A stretch of DNA of 5,800 nucleotides from Vibrio sp. (GTDB lineage: Bacteria > Pseudomonadota > Gammaproteobacteria > Enterobacterales > Vibrionaceae), in assembly GCA_007124475.1 (NCBI GenBank), contig SLFB01000317.1, forward strand, positions 1 to 5,800, written 5' to 3'. A model generated the notes under the pieces. It made no database searches. It worked only from the letters and a program-made list of their open reading frames with translations, and was not told the DNA's origin. The position numbers and the translations under genes are program-made. Below, one piece after another: positions 1-5,800 of the stretch. The stretch's first letter is position 1. Each line of letters begins with the position of its first letter.

Positions 1-121
1 TACCAACTAACCAAGCCGCCAAGAGAAGCGTCAATATTGGCAAGATCCACAGCGGAGAAATCCCTTTATTGGCTTTAATAGTTGGTGAGTATGACGTTTG
101 TGTCACAGGTGATTTATTCAT
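1..121 (-). CDS. letB: LetB/YebT (PqiB-like) MCE-domain lipid transport protein, N-terminal fragment
   Basis: Only the first 40 codons are in the window; the gene continues beyond position 1. The fragment has a hydrophilic leader of about 20 residues, then one hydrophobic anchor with the sequence ISPLWILPILTLLLAAWLVG at residues 21-40. The ISPLWxLP opening of a single N-terminal membrane helix is typical of PqiB and LetB proteins. In that family the anchor is followed by a series of MCE domains that build a tunnel across the periplasm for lipid movement between inner and outer membranes. The MCE domains themselves are not visible here. The ATG overlaps the letA stop codon by 8 nt (ATGAATAA), and an AAAGAG sequence lies 7 nt upstream inside letA, so the two genes are probably translationally coupled. 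It could be called pqiB instead; I prefer letB because its partner matches LetA in length and because letAB neighbours msrC in Escherichia coli. Confidence 0.85.
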   Translation of the reverse strand, partial: MNKSPVTQTSYSPTIKANKGISPLWILPILTLLLAAWLVG

Positions 122-1406
122 TGCAAGACTCTTTACGTTCTGTCTCTGACGGATAATTATCCCAGATTAAGCGAGGATCAAGGCTTTCTGCGGCGAGCAT
201 AGTGACTACAACCACCAGTCCAAAAGCAAATGCGCCAGCTCCAGGAATAAAATTAAGTAATTGGCCTCGGTCAACCAAGGTTAACATAATGGCAATCACA
301 AACAGATCTAATACCGACCATTTACCTACCCAGCGAATAGCGGCAAACAATTTCATACGTTGACGGTGATAATGCTGACGATTGAATTGTATCGCCAATA
401 AAAGGTAAATAATGCCTAGAATTTTTGCTACTGGCACCACAATACTGGCAACAAATATAATTGCGGCAATACCAAACATACCTGAGTTCACTAAGCTAGC
501 GACGCCTGACAAGATGGTATCTTCTAACCGTTGCCCGTTAGTGATCAAAATGGAAATGGGCAGCAGATTAGCCGGGAAAATAGCGACGCTTGCTGCAATA
601 ACATAAGCCCAAGTATGGGCAATCGAGCGCGGCTTACGGTGATAAAGGGGATGTTGGCAGCGTCTGCAGTGTGGAGCTTCATGTTGCGATAAATGGCAGT
701 GATGACAATGCACCTGTTTATCGCTACGAACCGGATATTCTCGCTCCGGTTTCCATGCCTCCCAATAGCGACGAATACTGATCCTGCTAAGAAGTAACAC
801 GGTAAGTATTTGCAATAATACTAGACTAATCAGTGCTGGGCCGATAAAAATATCAGCATAATCATCCAGTTTAAAACTAGAAACGGCAACGCTAACTAAA
901 AATACATCGATCATGGCCCATACTTTTAAATGCTGGATTATCCATAATGAATAGCGAAAAGAGCGAAACCAGTGCCATTGTAAGGCTAGGTGCGCCATCA
1001 CAATGGAAGCAAAAACAAAAAATGGCGCTAATAAGCTACAAAAAAACACCAGAAATGCCAGTGCGAGGTAGCCTTCATTCGCTAACGCGATGATCCCAGC
1101 CGATAAAGAGGCGGGGATCATCACGCCGATTAGGCGAATGGTGAGAAAATCAAAAGCATGGGCTGGATAAAACAGGATCAAGCAAGTAATAGCAATCGCC
1201 AGGTTGCCAGACAAAGAAGGGCTCCCTCCACGATATAAATGGGAGTCACAACGTGGGCAGTAGGCACTTTTTCCTCTAGTCACGGTGACGGAATCCACAG
1301 GCAGCTCACACCCTTGGCATAAACGGATGCGGCTGGTGCTGGATTGATGCCTGCTGAGTGAGGCTTCTATCGGCGGCTTGTGGCTTGAGTTATGTGACAC
1401 CGTCAC
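114..1406 (-). CDS. letA: LetA/YebS, PqiA-family inner-membrane protein of a lipid-transport system
   Basis: This 430-residue protein has two tandem PqiA modules, each made of a four-cysteine zinc-ribbon-like element followed by about four membrane helices. The first cysteine set is C30, C33, C50 and C53; the second is C234, C237, C247 and C250. Hydrophobic stretches lie near residues 66-84, 103-138, 160-178, 186-208, 264-290, 304-340, 362-378 and 385-405. The second module carries the family signature FPANLLPI near residues 277-284, whereas the first has the degenerate FYPAHAFDF. E. coli LetA is almost the same length (about 427 residues). LetA proteins work in the inner membrane with the MCE protein LetB, and letB starts within the last codons of this gene. 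The start is a GTG, chosen because AAGGA sits 7 nt upstream. PqiA itself is the main alternative name. Confidence 0.9.
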   Translation of the reverse strand: MTVSHNSSHKPPIEASLSRHQSSTSRIRLCQGCELPVDSVTVTRGKSAYCPRCDSHLYRGGSPSLSGNLAIAITCLILFYPAHAFDFLTIRLIGVMIPASLSAGIIALANEGYLALAFLVFFCSLLAPFFVFASIVMAHLALQWHWFRSFRYSLWIIQHLKVWAMIDVFLVSVAVSSFKLDDYADIFIGPALISLVLLQILTVLLLSRISIRRYWEAWKPEREYPVRSDKQVHCHHCHLSQHEAPHCRRCQHPLYHRKPRSIAHTWAYVIAASVAIFPANLLPISILITNGQRLEDTILSGVASLVNSGMFGIAAIIFVASIVVPVAKILGIIYLLLAIQFNRQHYHRQRMKLFAAIRWVGKWSVLDLFVIAIMLTLVDRGQLLNFIPGAGAFAFGLVVVVTMLAAESLDPRLIWDNYPSETERKESCNE

Positions 1407-1413
1407 TTAAATG

Positions 1414-1418
1414 TCCTT
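1414..1418 (-). promoter_or_regulatory. Ribosome binding site of letA (supports GTG start)
   Basis: Read on the minus strand, AAGGA is followed by a 7-nt spacer (CATTTAA) and then GTG at 1406-1404. The good motif and spacing decide in favour of this non-ATG start. Confidence 0.7.
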
Positions 1419-1442
1419 ATTTGATACTCAATCGATCGCTTG

Positions 1443-1470
1443 CTTATGTTCAAACAACTTGGAACTTCAA
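1443..1470 (-). promoter_or_regulatory. Possible weak promoter ahead of letA
   Basis: On the minus strand a TTGAAG hexamer (plus positions 1465-1470) and a CATAAG hexamer (1443-1448) are separated by 16 nt. Each matches the sigma-70 consensus at four of six bases. The box lies in the 109-nt gap between the ABC exporter stop and the letA start, where I see no convincing terminator. letAB could therefore be read both from here and from upstream of the exporter. This is a by-eye match in AT-rich DNA and could be chance. Confidence 0.25.
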
Positions 1471-1515
1471 TTTAAGCCAGAGCAGTCCAGTTATTGGCGG
1501 ATAAAATAGTGCCTA

Positions 1516-3306
1516 TTATGTCTGTAATGAGCCATAAAGAGTCTGATACAGCCCAGGCTGTTGTAACAACTCGCGATGAGTGCCTGTCTGGCTGACTTGT
1601 CCATCTTCTAATACATAGATCATATCAGCCTGTTTTACCGCTGAAAGTCGGTGCGCAACAATTAACGTGGTTCTGCCTTTTAAAAACGTACTTAATGCTT
1701 GGTGTAGCGCTGCTTCAGTCGCCGCATCCAGTGCAGATGTTGCTTCATCTAAAATCACCAATTTAGGATCGCTTAACACCATTCTGGCAATGGCGAGGCG
1801 TTGTCTTTGACCTCCAGAAAGGCGTATCCCATTACGACCAATAGGAGTATCTAGCCCTTGATCAAGCTGACGAATCACATCTTGCAATTGCGCCACTTCT
1901 AATGCATGCCAAAGTTGCTGATCATCCACTTGACTACCTAAAGTGAGATTATGTCTTAAGCTATCATTGAATAGTATAGGTTGTTGTAATACAACAGCAA
2001 TATTACTACGGATTATATCAAAGCCAATATCATCACAATTTTCACCGTTAAAACGGATGTCACCGGAATTGGCACGATAAGCACCCAGTAACAGCTGAAT
2101 TAAGGTTGATTTACCACCGCCACTGGCACCTACTAAAGCAACTTTTTGCCCGGCAGGAATATGTAATGATAGGCCATTGAGCACATTTCTCTCGCCATCA
2201 TAGGTGAAATCAACATCAGAGATGGTGACATCAACGTCTTGATGCTGCTGAAAGGGGTTGGTTTTACTCACTGGACGATATTCCTCTTCAAGTTGAAGCA
2301 GTGTATTGATCCGAGCAAGAGCTGCCTTGGCGCTATACCAAGAAAATTGAATCCCCAATAATTCTTGTACTGGGCCTAACATAAACCATAAGTAGCCAAA
2401 TACAGCAAAAATTTGGCCAATGGTAAGATCGCTAAATAACACCATTAACATCGCAACGGCACGAAATAGTTCAAAGCCAAGTAAAAACAGTAAAAAAGAT
2501 AAACGACCGGCCGCTTCTGCTTGCCAGGCGTATTTATCCGCATTAGCACGGATTTGATCAGCATTAACTTTGAGTTCGGCTAAAAACTCTCGCTCTTTGT
2601 TCGCTGCTCTTAGTTGATAGATACCATCTAAAGTTTCGACTAAGCGGTTTTGAAACCGTTCAAACGCTTGATTCTCTCGTTTTTTAAGATGTTTAACTTG
2701 GCTGCCAAGTAAACGAGAAAAATAAATAACGATGGGATTCACCAGTAAAATAAACAGTCCTAAGCGCCAGTCTAGCCAAAGTAATACGAGAGCGGTTCCG
2801 AGAACCGTGAGTAAGCTGATTAAAAATTTACTCAGTGTTGAACCAATAAACTGATCAATGGTTTCGATATCGGTGATTAAGTGAGCATTAATACCGCCAC
2901 TACCGCGCGTTTCGTATTGACGAATGCTGATCCGACCTAATTTATCAATCATTTTGCAACGCATTTGATAGGTAACGGTTTTTGATACCTTCGTAAACTG
3001 GCGACTTTGCAGAATATTCAATAACTGACTTGCGGTTCGCATGACAATGACAAGCAGTAAAGTAAATAAGATATAGCCAGTGGGTGTTTGCCAAGCTTCA
3101 GGAATTAAGGTATCCATTAACGCGAGTCCGCTGGCTGGTTGATCAAGCAGAACTTCATCCACCATTAGGGGCATAAGCAAGGGAATGGGAACGCTAATTA
3201 ATGTGGCAATAATCGCAATGAGATTGGCATATAAAAGAGGGCGTTGATGTTTTTTTACTTGAGAAATCAACCAAGAACGGCTAATAGTGTCATGATGAGT
3301 GATCAT
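1516..3306 (-). CDS. ABC exporter, MsbA-like half transporter with fused membrane and ATPase domains
   Basis: The 596-residue protein has the layout of a type IV (MsbA/LmrA-like) ABC exporter that works as a dimer in the inner membrane. Six hydrophobic segments lie near residues 25-48, 76-99, 160-178, 180-200, 268-290 and 293-316. The nucleotide-binding domain fills about residues 358-596. Its motifs are all intact: A-loop aromatic Y369, Walker A GASGGGKST at 393-401, Q-loop Q441, signature LSGGQRQR at 496-503, Walker B LVILD at 516-520, catalytic E521, D-loop SALD at 524-527 and switch histidine H552. It should hydrolyse ATP. The substrate cannot be read from the sequence; lipids, drugs and peptides are all handled by this family. 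The ATG at 3306 has no strong ribosome binding site; an AGGA lies rather far upstream. It heads the leftward gene group, 109 nt ahead of letA, and could share transcripts with letAB. No adjacent second half transporter is present, which favours a homodimer. Confidence 0.88.
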   Translation of the reverse strand: MITHHDTISRSWLISQVKKHQRPLLYANLIAIIATLISVPIPLLMPLMVDEVLLDQPASGLALMDTLIPEAWQTPTGYILFTLLLVIVMRTASQLLNILQSRQFTKVSKTVTYQMRCKMIDKLGRISIRQYETRGSGGINAHLITDIETIDQFIGSTLSKFLISLLTVLGTALVLLWLDWRLGLFILLVNPIVIYFSRLLGSQVKHLKKRENQAFERFQNRLVETLDGIYQLRAANKEREFLAELKVNADQIRANADKYAWQAEAAGRLSFLLFLLGFELFRAVAMLMVLFSDLTIGQIFAVFGYLWFMLGPVQELLGIQFSWYSAKAALARINTLLQLEEEYRPVSKTNPFQQHQDVDVTISDVDFTYDGERNVLNGLSLHIPAGQKVALVGASGGGKSTLIQLLLGAYRANSGDIRFNGENCDDIGFDIIRSNIAVVLQQPILFNDSLRHNLTLGSQVDDQQLWHALEVAQLQDVIRQLDQGLDTPIGRNGIRLSGGQRQRLAIARMVLSDPKLVILDEATSALDAATEAALHQALSTFLKGRTTLIVAHRLSAVKQADMIYVLEDGQVSQTGTHRELLQQPGLYQTLYGSLQT

Positions 3307-3393
3307 TTTAATGAGAATGCATCCTATTTTAGTTTATAGGTAGTATTGTACGAACAACCGTTTACGAAGTCTTTAATTTTATTGAGTATGGGT
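3307..3393. promoter_or_regulatory. Divergent intergenic region between the ABC exporter and msrC
   Basis: These 87 bases must hold the start signals for both gene groups. On the minus strand TACAAT (plus 3345-3350) and TAAAAT (plus 3326-3331) each match the -10 consensus at five of six bases. On the plus strand TAGTAT (3341-3346) is a possible -10. None has a convincing -35 at the correct spacing, so I mark the region rather than a precise promoter. The sequence TGAGAAT at 3312-3318 resembles half of a Fur site but the other half is poor. Confidence 0.4.
3384..3386 (+). promoter_or_regulatory. Short ribosome binding site favouring the msrC start at 3394
   Basis: GAG lies 7 nt before the ATG at 3394, but only one base before the in-frame ATG at 3388, and far downstream of the TTG at 3346. 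The motif is short, yet it agrees with where homology to known MsrC proteins begins. Confidence 0.45.
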
Positions 3394-3867
3394 ATGAACT
3401 TAGCAGATTATCAACGTTTGACAAAGCAAGCCGTCGCGTTATTAGAAACAGAAACCGACATGATTGCCAATTTGGCAAATTTAAGTGCACTTTTAAATAT
3501 GGAATTGGCTGACCTCAATTGGGTTGGTTTTTATCTGCTGCAAGGTGATGAGTTAGTGTTAGGGCCATTCCAAGGTAAGCCGGCTTGCGTTCGCATTCCT
3601 GTGGGACGCGGAGTGTGTGGAACCGCGGTGGCAACGAATCGTGTCCAGCGGGTAGAGGATGTTCATGCTTTCGCTGGGCATATTGCTTGTGATGCTGCCA
3701 GTAATTCAGAGCTTGTCATCCCATTTTCCATCGCCGGTAAAATAGCAGGGGTATTGGATATTGATAGCCCAAGTGTGGCGCGCTTTAGCGAGATTGACGA
3801 GCAAGGAATGGTTTTTTTGATGACTGAAGTAGAAAAGATGCTTAATTCACACGCGAACAAGGGATAA
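3394..3867 (+). CDS. msrC: Free methionine-(R)-sulfoxide reductase, GAF-domain protein (MsrC/YebR)
   Basis: MsrC reduces free L-methionine-(R)-sulfoxide to methionine in the cytoplasm, using thioredoxin-type recycling of its cysteines. The 157-residue product is a single GAF domain, close to the 165 residues of E. coli YebR. The three family cysteines are present at C65, C75 and C99, within GKPACVRIPVGRGVCGTAV and HIACDAASNSE. Their spacing (10 and 24 residues) is the same as C84, C94 and C118 of the E. coli enzyme, so the protein should be active. The reading frame is open back to a TTG at 3346, adding 16 residues, and has another ATG at 3388. I chose 3394 because MNLADYQ aligns with the family N-terminus and a GAG lies 7 nt upstream. 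It is transcribed away from the ABC exporter and is followed after 99 nt by proQ, with no clear terminator between. Confidence 0.93.
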   Translation: MNLADYQRLTKQAVALLETETDMIANLANLSALLNMELADLNWVGFYLLQGDELVLGPFQGKPACVRIPVGRGVCGTAVATNRVQRVEDVHAFAGHIACDAASNSELVIPFSIAGKIAGVLDIDSPSVARFSEIDEQGMVFLMTEVEKMLNSHANKG

Positions 3868-3904
3868 ATTCATCATTGCCTGTGGTTTTTCACATTTAGG
3901 TCAC

Positions 3905-3910
3905 TATAAT
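3905..3910 (+). promoter_or_regulatory. Probable -10 box of a proQ promoter
   Basis: A perfect TATAAT lies 56 nt before the proQ ATG, in the gap after msrC. No good -35 is found at 16-18 nt (the hexamers there, such as GTGGTT at 3882-3887, are poor), and there is no extended TG motif. If used, initiation near 3917 would give a leader of about 50 nt. proQ-prc could then be transcribed independently of msrC. Confidence 0.5.
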
Positions 3911-3937
3911 ACCGAACATATTTTTTATTTGTGCTCA

Positions 3938-3949
3938 GCGGACCGCCGC
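3938..3949 (+). other. Small GC-rich hairpin in the proQ leader
   Basis: GCGG (3938-3941) and CCGC (3946-3949) can pair around the tetraloop ACCG, 7 nt upstream of the AGGA ribosome binding site of proQ. The stem is only 4 bp but entirely G-C. It is too short and lacks a T-run, so it is not a terminator. A role in translation is possible but unproven. Confidence 0.3.
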
Positions 3950-3966
3950 GTTAACCAGGAATCCCC

Positions 3967-4596
3967 ATGGAAAACACTGAAAAGTTAAAAAACAGCAAAG
4001 AAGTGATTGCATATATTGCTGAATGTTTCCCTAACTGCTTTACTTTAGAAGGTGAGGCGAAGCCTCTTAAAATTGGTATTTTTCAAGATCTTGCTCAGCG
4101 TCTGAATGAAGATACTAAAGTAAGCAAAACTCAATTACGTGCAGCATTAAGACAATACACGTCTTCTTGGCGTTATTTGCACGGTGTGAAAGCGGGCGCG
4201 GTACGTGTCGATCTTGATGGCAATGCATGTGGCGAACTTGAGCAGCAGCATGTGGATCATGCTCAAGCGATGTTGGCAGAAAGCAAAGCTCGCGTTGATG
4301 CTCGTCGTAAAGAGCAAGCGAAAAAAGCACGTGAGGAGGCGAATAAAACCGCCAAGCCAAAAGCAAAAAAAGCTCAATCTCGTCGTCCTCAACCAGCGAA
4401 AACTAAAGTTGAGAGTAAACCAGTTGAAACACGAGCTTTACAAGCTGATGAACTAAATGTCGGCAACAACGTAAACGTGAACATGGGCAAAGGCAACATG
4501 GCTGCGACCATTGTTGAAATTAATAAGGAAGACGTGCGTGTTCAACTTGGAAACGGCCTACAAATGGTTGTGAAAGCGGAGCACTTGCGCGCTTAA
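3967..4596 (+). CDS. proQ: ProQ, RNA chaperone of the FinO/ProQ family
   Basis: ProQ is a cytoplasmic RNA-binding protein that recognises structured RNAs, especially 3' hairpins with U-rich tails, and affects stability and pairing of mRNAs and small RNAs. The 209-residue product has three parts: an N-terminal FinO-like domain (about 1-119), a lysine/arginine/alanine-rich flexible linker (about 108-155), and a C-terminal Tudor-like domain (about 160-209). Residues important for RNA binding in E. coli ProQ are found at the same numbers here: K35, K54, R58, Y70 and R80. The protein is shorter than E. coli ProQ (232 residues), mostly because of the linker. The ATG is preceded by AGGA with a 6-nt spacer. 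prc starts 17 nt after the stop, an arrangement conserved with E. coli and indicating an operon. A consensus TATAAT upstream suggests its own promoter. Confidence 0.96.
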   Translation: MENTEKLKNSKEVIAYIAECFPNCFTLEGEAKPLKIGIFQDLAQRLNEDTKVSKTQLRAALRQYTSSWRYLHGVKAGAVRVDLDGNACGELEQQHVDHAQAMLAESKARVDARRKEQAKKAREEANKTAKPKAKKAQSRRPQPAKTKVESKPVETRALQADELNVGNNVNVNMGKGNMAATIVEINKEDVRVQLGNGLQMVVKAEHLRA

Positions 4597-4603
4597 AGGA
4601 GAT
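4596..4603 (+). promoter_or_regulatory. Ribosome binding site of prc, overlapping the proQ stop codon
   Basis: AAGGAGAT begins with the last base of the proQ TAA. The motif is strong but the distance from AAGGAG to the ATG at 4614 is 12 nt, longer than optimal. No other in-frame start lies closer. Ribosomes finishing proQ would be placed directly on it, which favours translational coupling. Confidence 0.7.
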
Positions 4604-4613
4604 ATTCCTAAGC

Positions 4614-5800
4614 ATGAATTGCCGTTTAAAATTAACATCAGTTGCTGCTAGCCTTTGGCTAGCAGCCTTTTCTAGTCAAGTATTAGCCGCTAAGTTAACT
4701 CTGGATGATTTGCCAGTATTAACGCCAGAGCCGCAACACGAAACCGTCAGTAAGCGAGTTACCTCGCGCTTTACTCGTTCTCACTACAAAACTTTCTCCT
4801 TGGATGATCAATTTTCACAGGCTATTTTTGATCGTTATCTCGGTATGTTGGATTACAACCGGAATCTATTTACCCAAGCGGAGATCGATGTTTTTCAACC
4901 ATGGTCAACTCAATTAGACGATCAGCTACGAGCGGGCAATAACCAAATTGCCTTTGATTTGTACAACTTGTCTATGCGTAAACGTTTTGAGCGATTCCAG
5001 TTCGCGTTATCTTTACTTGATAATGAGATGACATTTGATGGTGATGAATACATTGAACGTGATCGTTCAGATGCGCAATGGCCTAAAGATCAGACTGAGT
5101 TGGATGATTTATGGCGTAAGCGAGTAAAGTTTGACGCTTTAAATCTGATTTTAACGGGTAAAACATGGCCAGAAGTTCAAGAACGTTTAGCAAAACGCTA
5201 TAACAATGCCATTAGACGTCTTACTCAGACCAACAGCGAAGATGTATTTCAAGCGTATATGAATGCTTTCGCTCGTCAGATTGACCCACATACCAGTTAT
5301 TTATCGCCACGTAATGCGGCACAATTTCAATCAGAGATGAACCTTTCTCTCGAGGGAATTGGCGCGGTATTGCAAATGACCGATGATTATACGGTTATTC
5401 GCTCTTTAGTGGTCGGTGGCCCAGCAGCCACCAGTCGCCAATTAAATGAAGGGGATAGAATTATTGGGGTTGGCCAAGATGCTGAGAACATCGTTGACGT
5501 GATTGGCTGGCGTTTAGATGATGTGGTGCAATTGATCAAAGGTCCAAAGGGAACTCGAGTTTATTTGCAGGTTTTACCGGAAGGCAGTGATGCCACTAGT
5601 CGTGTCGTTGAGATAGTACGTGACAAAATTCGACTTGAAGATAGAGCCGTAAAATCGAAAATCATAGAGCAAGATGGCAAAAAAATAGGGGTGCTTGAGG
5701 TACCTAGTTTCTACGTCGGTTTGTCGCGCGATACGGATAAGTTATTGACTGAGCTAAAAGCAAGTCAAGTTGATGGTATCGTGGTTGATTTACGAAACAA
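4614..5800 (+). CDS. prc: Prc/Tsp, periplasmic tail-specific C-terminal processing protease, N-terminal part
   Basis: This frame stays open to the window edge (395 codons; family length is about 660-680 residues). Prc cleaves proteins from unstructured, nonpolar C-termini in the periplasm; known substrates in E. coli include FtsI and, with the adaptor NlpI, cell-wall hydrolases. A signal peptide is clear: N-terminal residues MNCRLK, a hydrophobic core, and an A-rich cleavage region VLAA near residues 23-26. A long helical N-terminal domain follows, ending in the conserved DPHTSYLSP at residues 224-232. A PDZ domain spans about 244-326 (LSLEGIGAVLQ through KGPKGTRVYLQV) and would bind the substrate C-terminus. 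The protease core begins afterwards, with IVVDLRN as the last residues seen. The catalytic serine and lysine lie beyond the window and could not be checked. It follows proQ by 17 nt and is very likely in the same operon. Confidence 0.96.
   Translation, partial: MNCRLKLTSVAASLWLAAFSSQVLAAKLTLDDLPVLTPEPQHETVSKRVTSRFTRSHYKTFSLDDQFSQAIFDRYLGMLDYNRNLFTQAEIDVFQPWSTQLDDQLRAGNNQIAFDLYNLSMRKRFERFQFALSLLDNEMTFDGDEYIERDRSDAQWPKDQTELDDLWRKRVKFDALNLILTGKTWPEVQERLAKRYNNAIRRLTQTNSEDVFQAYMNAFARQIDPHTSYLSPRNAAQFQSEMNLSLEGIGAVLQMTDDYTVIRSLVVGGPAATSRQLNEGDRIIGVGQDAENIVDVIGWRLDDVVQLIKGPKGTRVYLQVLPEGSDATSRVVEIVRDKIRLEDRAVKSKIIEQDGKKIGVLEVPSFYVGLSRDTDKLLTELKASQVDGIVVDLRN
4644..4673 (+). repeat. Perfect 9-bp inverted repeat with T-rich tail inside the prc signal-peptide codons
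   Basis: GCTGCTAGC (4644-4652) and its exact reverse complement GCTAGCAGC (4658-4666) flank a 5-nt loop CTTTG and are followed by CCTTTTCT. The arms encode alanine- and leucine-rich residues 11-18 of the Prc signal peptide. The RNA would form a stable hairpin about 30 nt after the start codon. It looks like a weak intrinsic terminator or a ProQ-type RNA site, but part of the symmetry may simply come from repeated Ala and Leu codons. Confidence 0.55.

Noticed and set aside
412..606. 64-codon open frame on the plus strand inside letA
   Set aside because: It is antisense to a well-supported membrane-protein gene, shows no recognisable domain and no good ribosome binding site; it is a shadow of letA codons.
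1407..1515. Possible terminator between the ABC exporter and letA
   Set aside because: I found no stem of useful length followed by a T-run on either strand; only short pairings such as GTTC/GAAC are present.
2645..2807. Two short hairpins in the ABC exporter gene, CGGTTT-TG-AAACCG at 2645-2658 and CGGTTC-CGA-GAACCG at 2793-2807
   Set aside because: The 6-bp arms with 2-3 nt loops are within what chance gives in a coding region of this size, and neither has a T-rich tail.
3311..3329. Possible Fur site around TGAGAATGCAT in the divergent intergenic region
   Set aside because: Only one half resembles the Fur consensus; the second half does not match ATTATCA, so it does not meet a reasonable standard.
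3879..3900. Possible terminator after msrC (TGTG...CACA around a T-run)
   Set aside because: The stem is 4 bp, the T-run is in the loop instead of after the stem, and no longer pairing is available.
4115..4456. Overlapping open frames on both strands inside proQ, and a similar one antisense to msrC at 3663-3860
   Set aside because: They lie in other frames of strongly identified genes, and their products look like frame-shifted basic or cysteine-rich noise.

Overview
The window reads as chromosomal core DNA of a gammaproteobacterium, most likely a member of the Vibrionaceae. The main reason is the ProQ protein, whose N-terminus, key RNA-binding residues and C-terminus look like the Vibrio form. 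The block of letAB, msrC, proQ and prc homologues points the same way. Base composition is moderately AT-rich and even throughout. I see no insertion sequence, phage gene, tRNA, rRNA or CRISPR array. The family assignments are secure; the genus is an inference.

Layout: two gene groups diverge from an intergenic region at about 3307-3393. Leftward (minus strand) lie a six-helix ABC exporter with a complete set of ATPase motifs (1516-3306), then letA (yebS/PqiA family, 114-1406), then the first 40 codons of letB (yebT/MCE family, 1-121), whose start codon overlaps the letA stop by 8 nt. Rightward (plus strand) lie msrC (free-methionine-R-sulfoxide reductase, 3394-3867), proQ (RNA chaperone, 3967-4596) and the first 395 codons of prc (periplasmic tail-specific protease, 4614 to the window edge).

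Function: the left arm is about the cell envelope. LetA and LetB form an inner-membrane/periplasmic lipid-transport system, and the ABC exporter beside it has an unknown substrate. The right arm combines oxidative repair of free methionine, post-transcriptional RNA control and periplasmic proteolysis. proQ and prc are separated by only 17 nt and are probably co-transcribed. A consensus TATAAT box lies ahead of proQ.

No clearly new system is visible. The observations most worth a second look are a perfect 9-bp inverted repeat followed by a T-rich run inside the prc signal-peptide codons, just downstream of the gene for ProQ (a protein that binds such hairpins), and the ABC exporter sitting between msrC and letAB.
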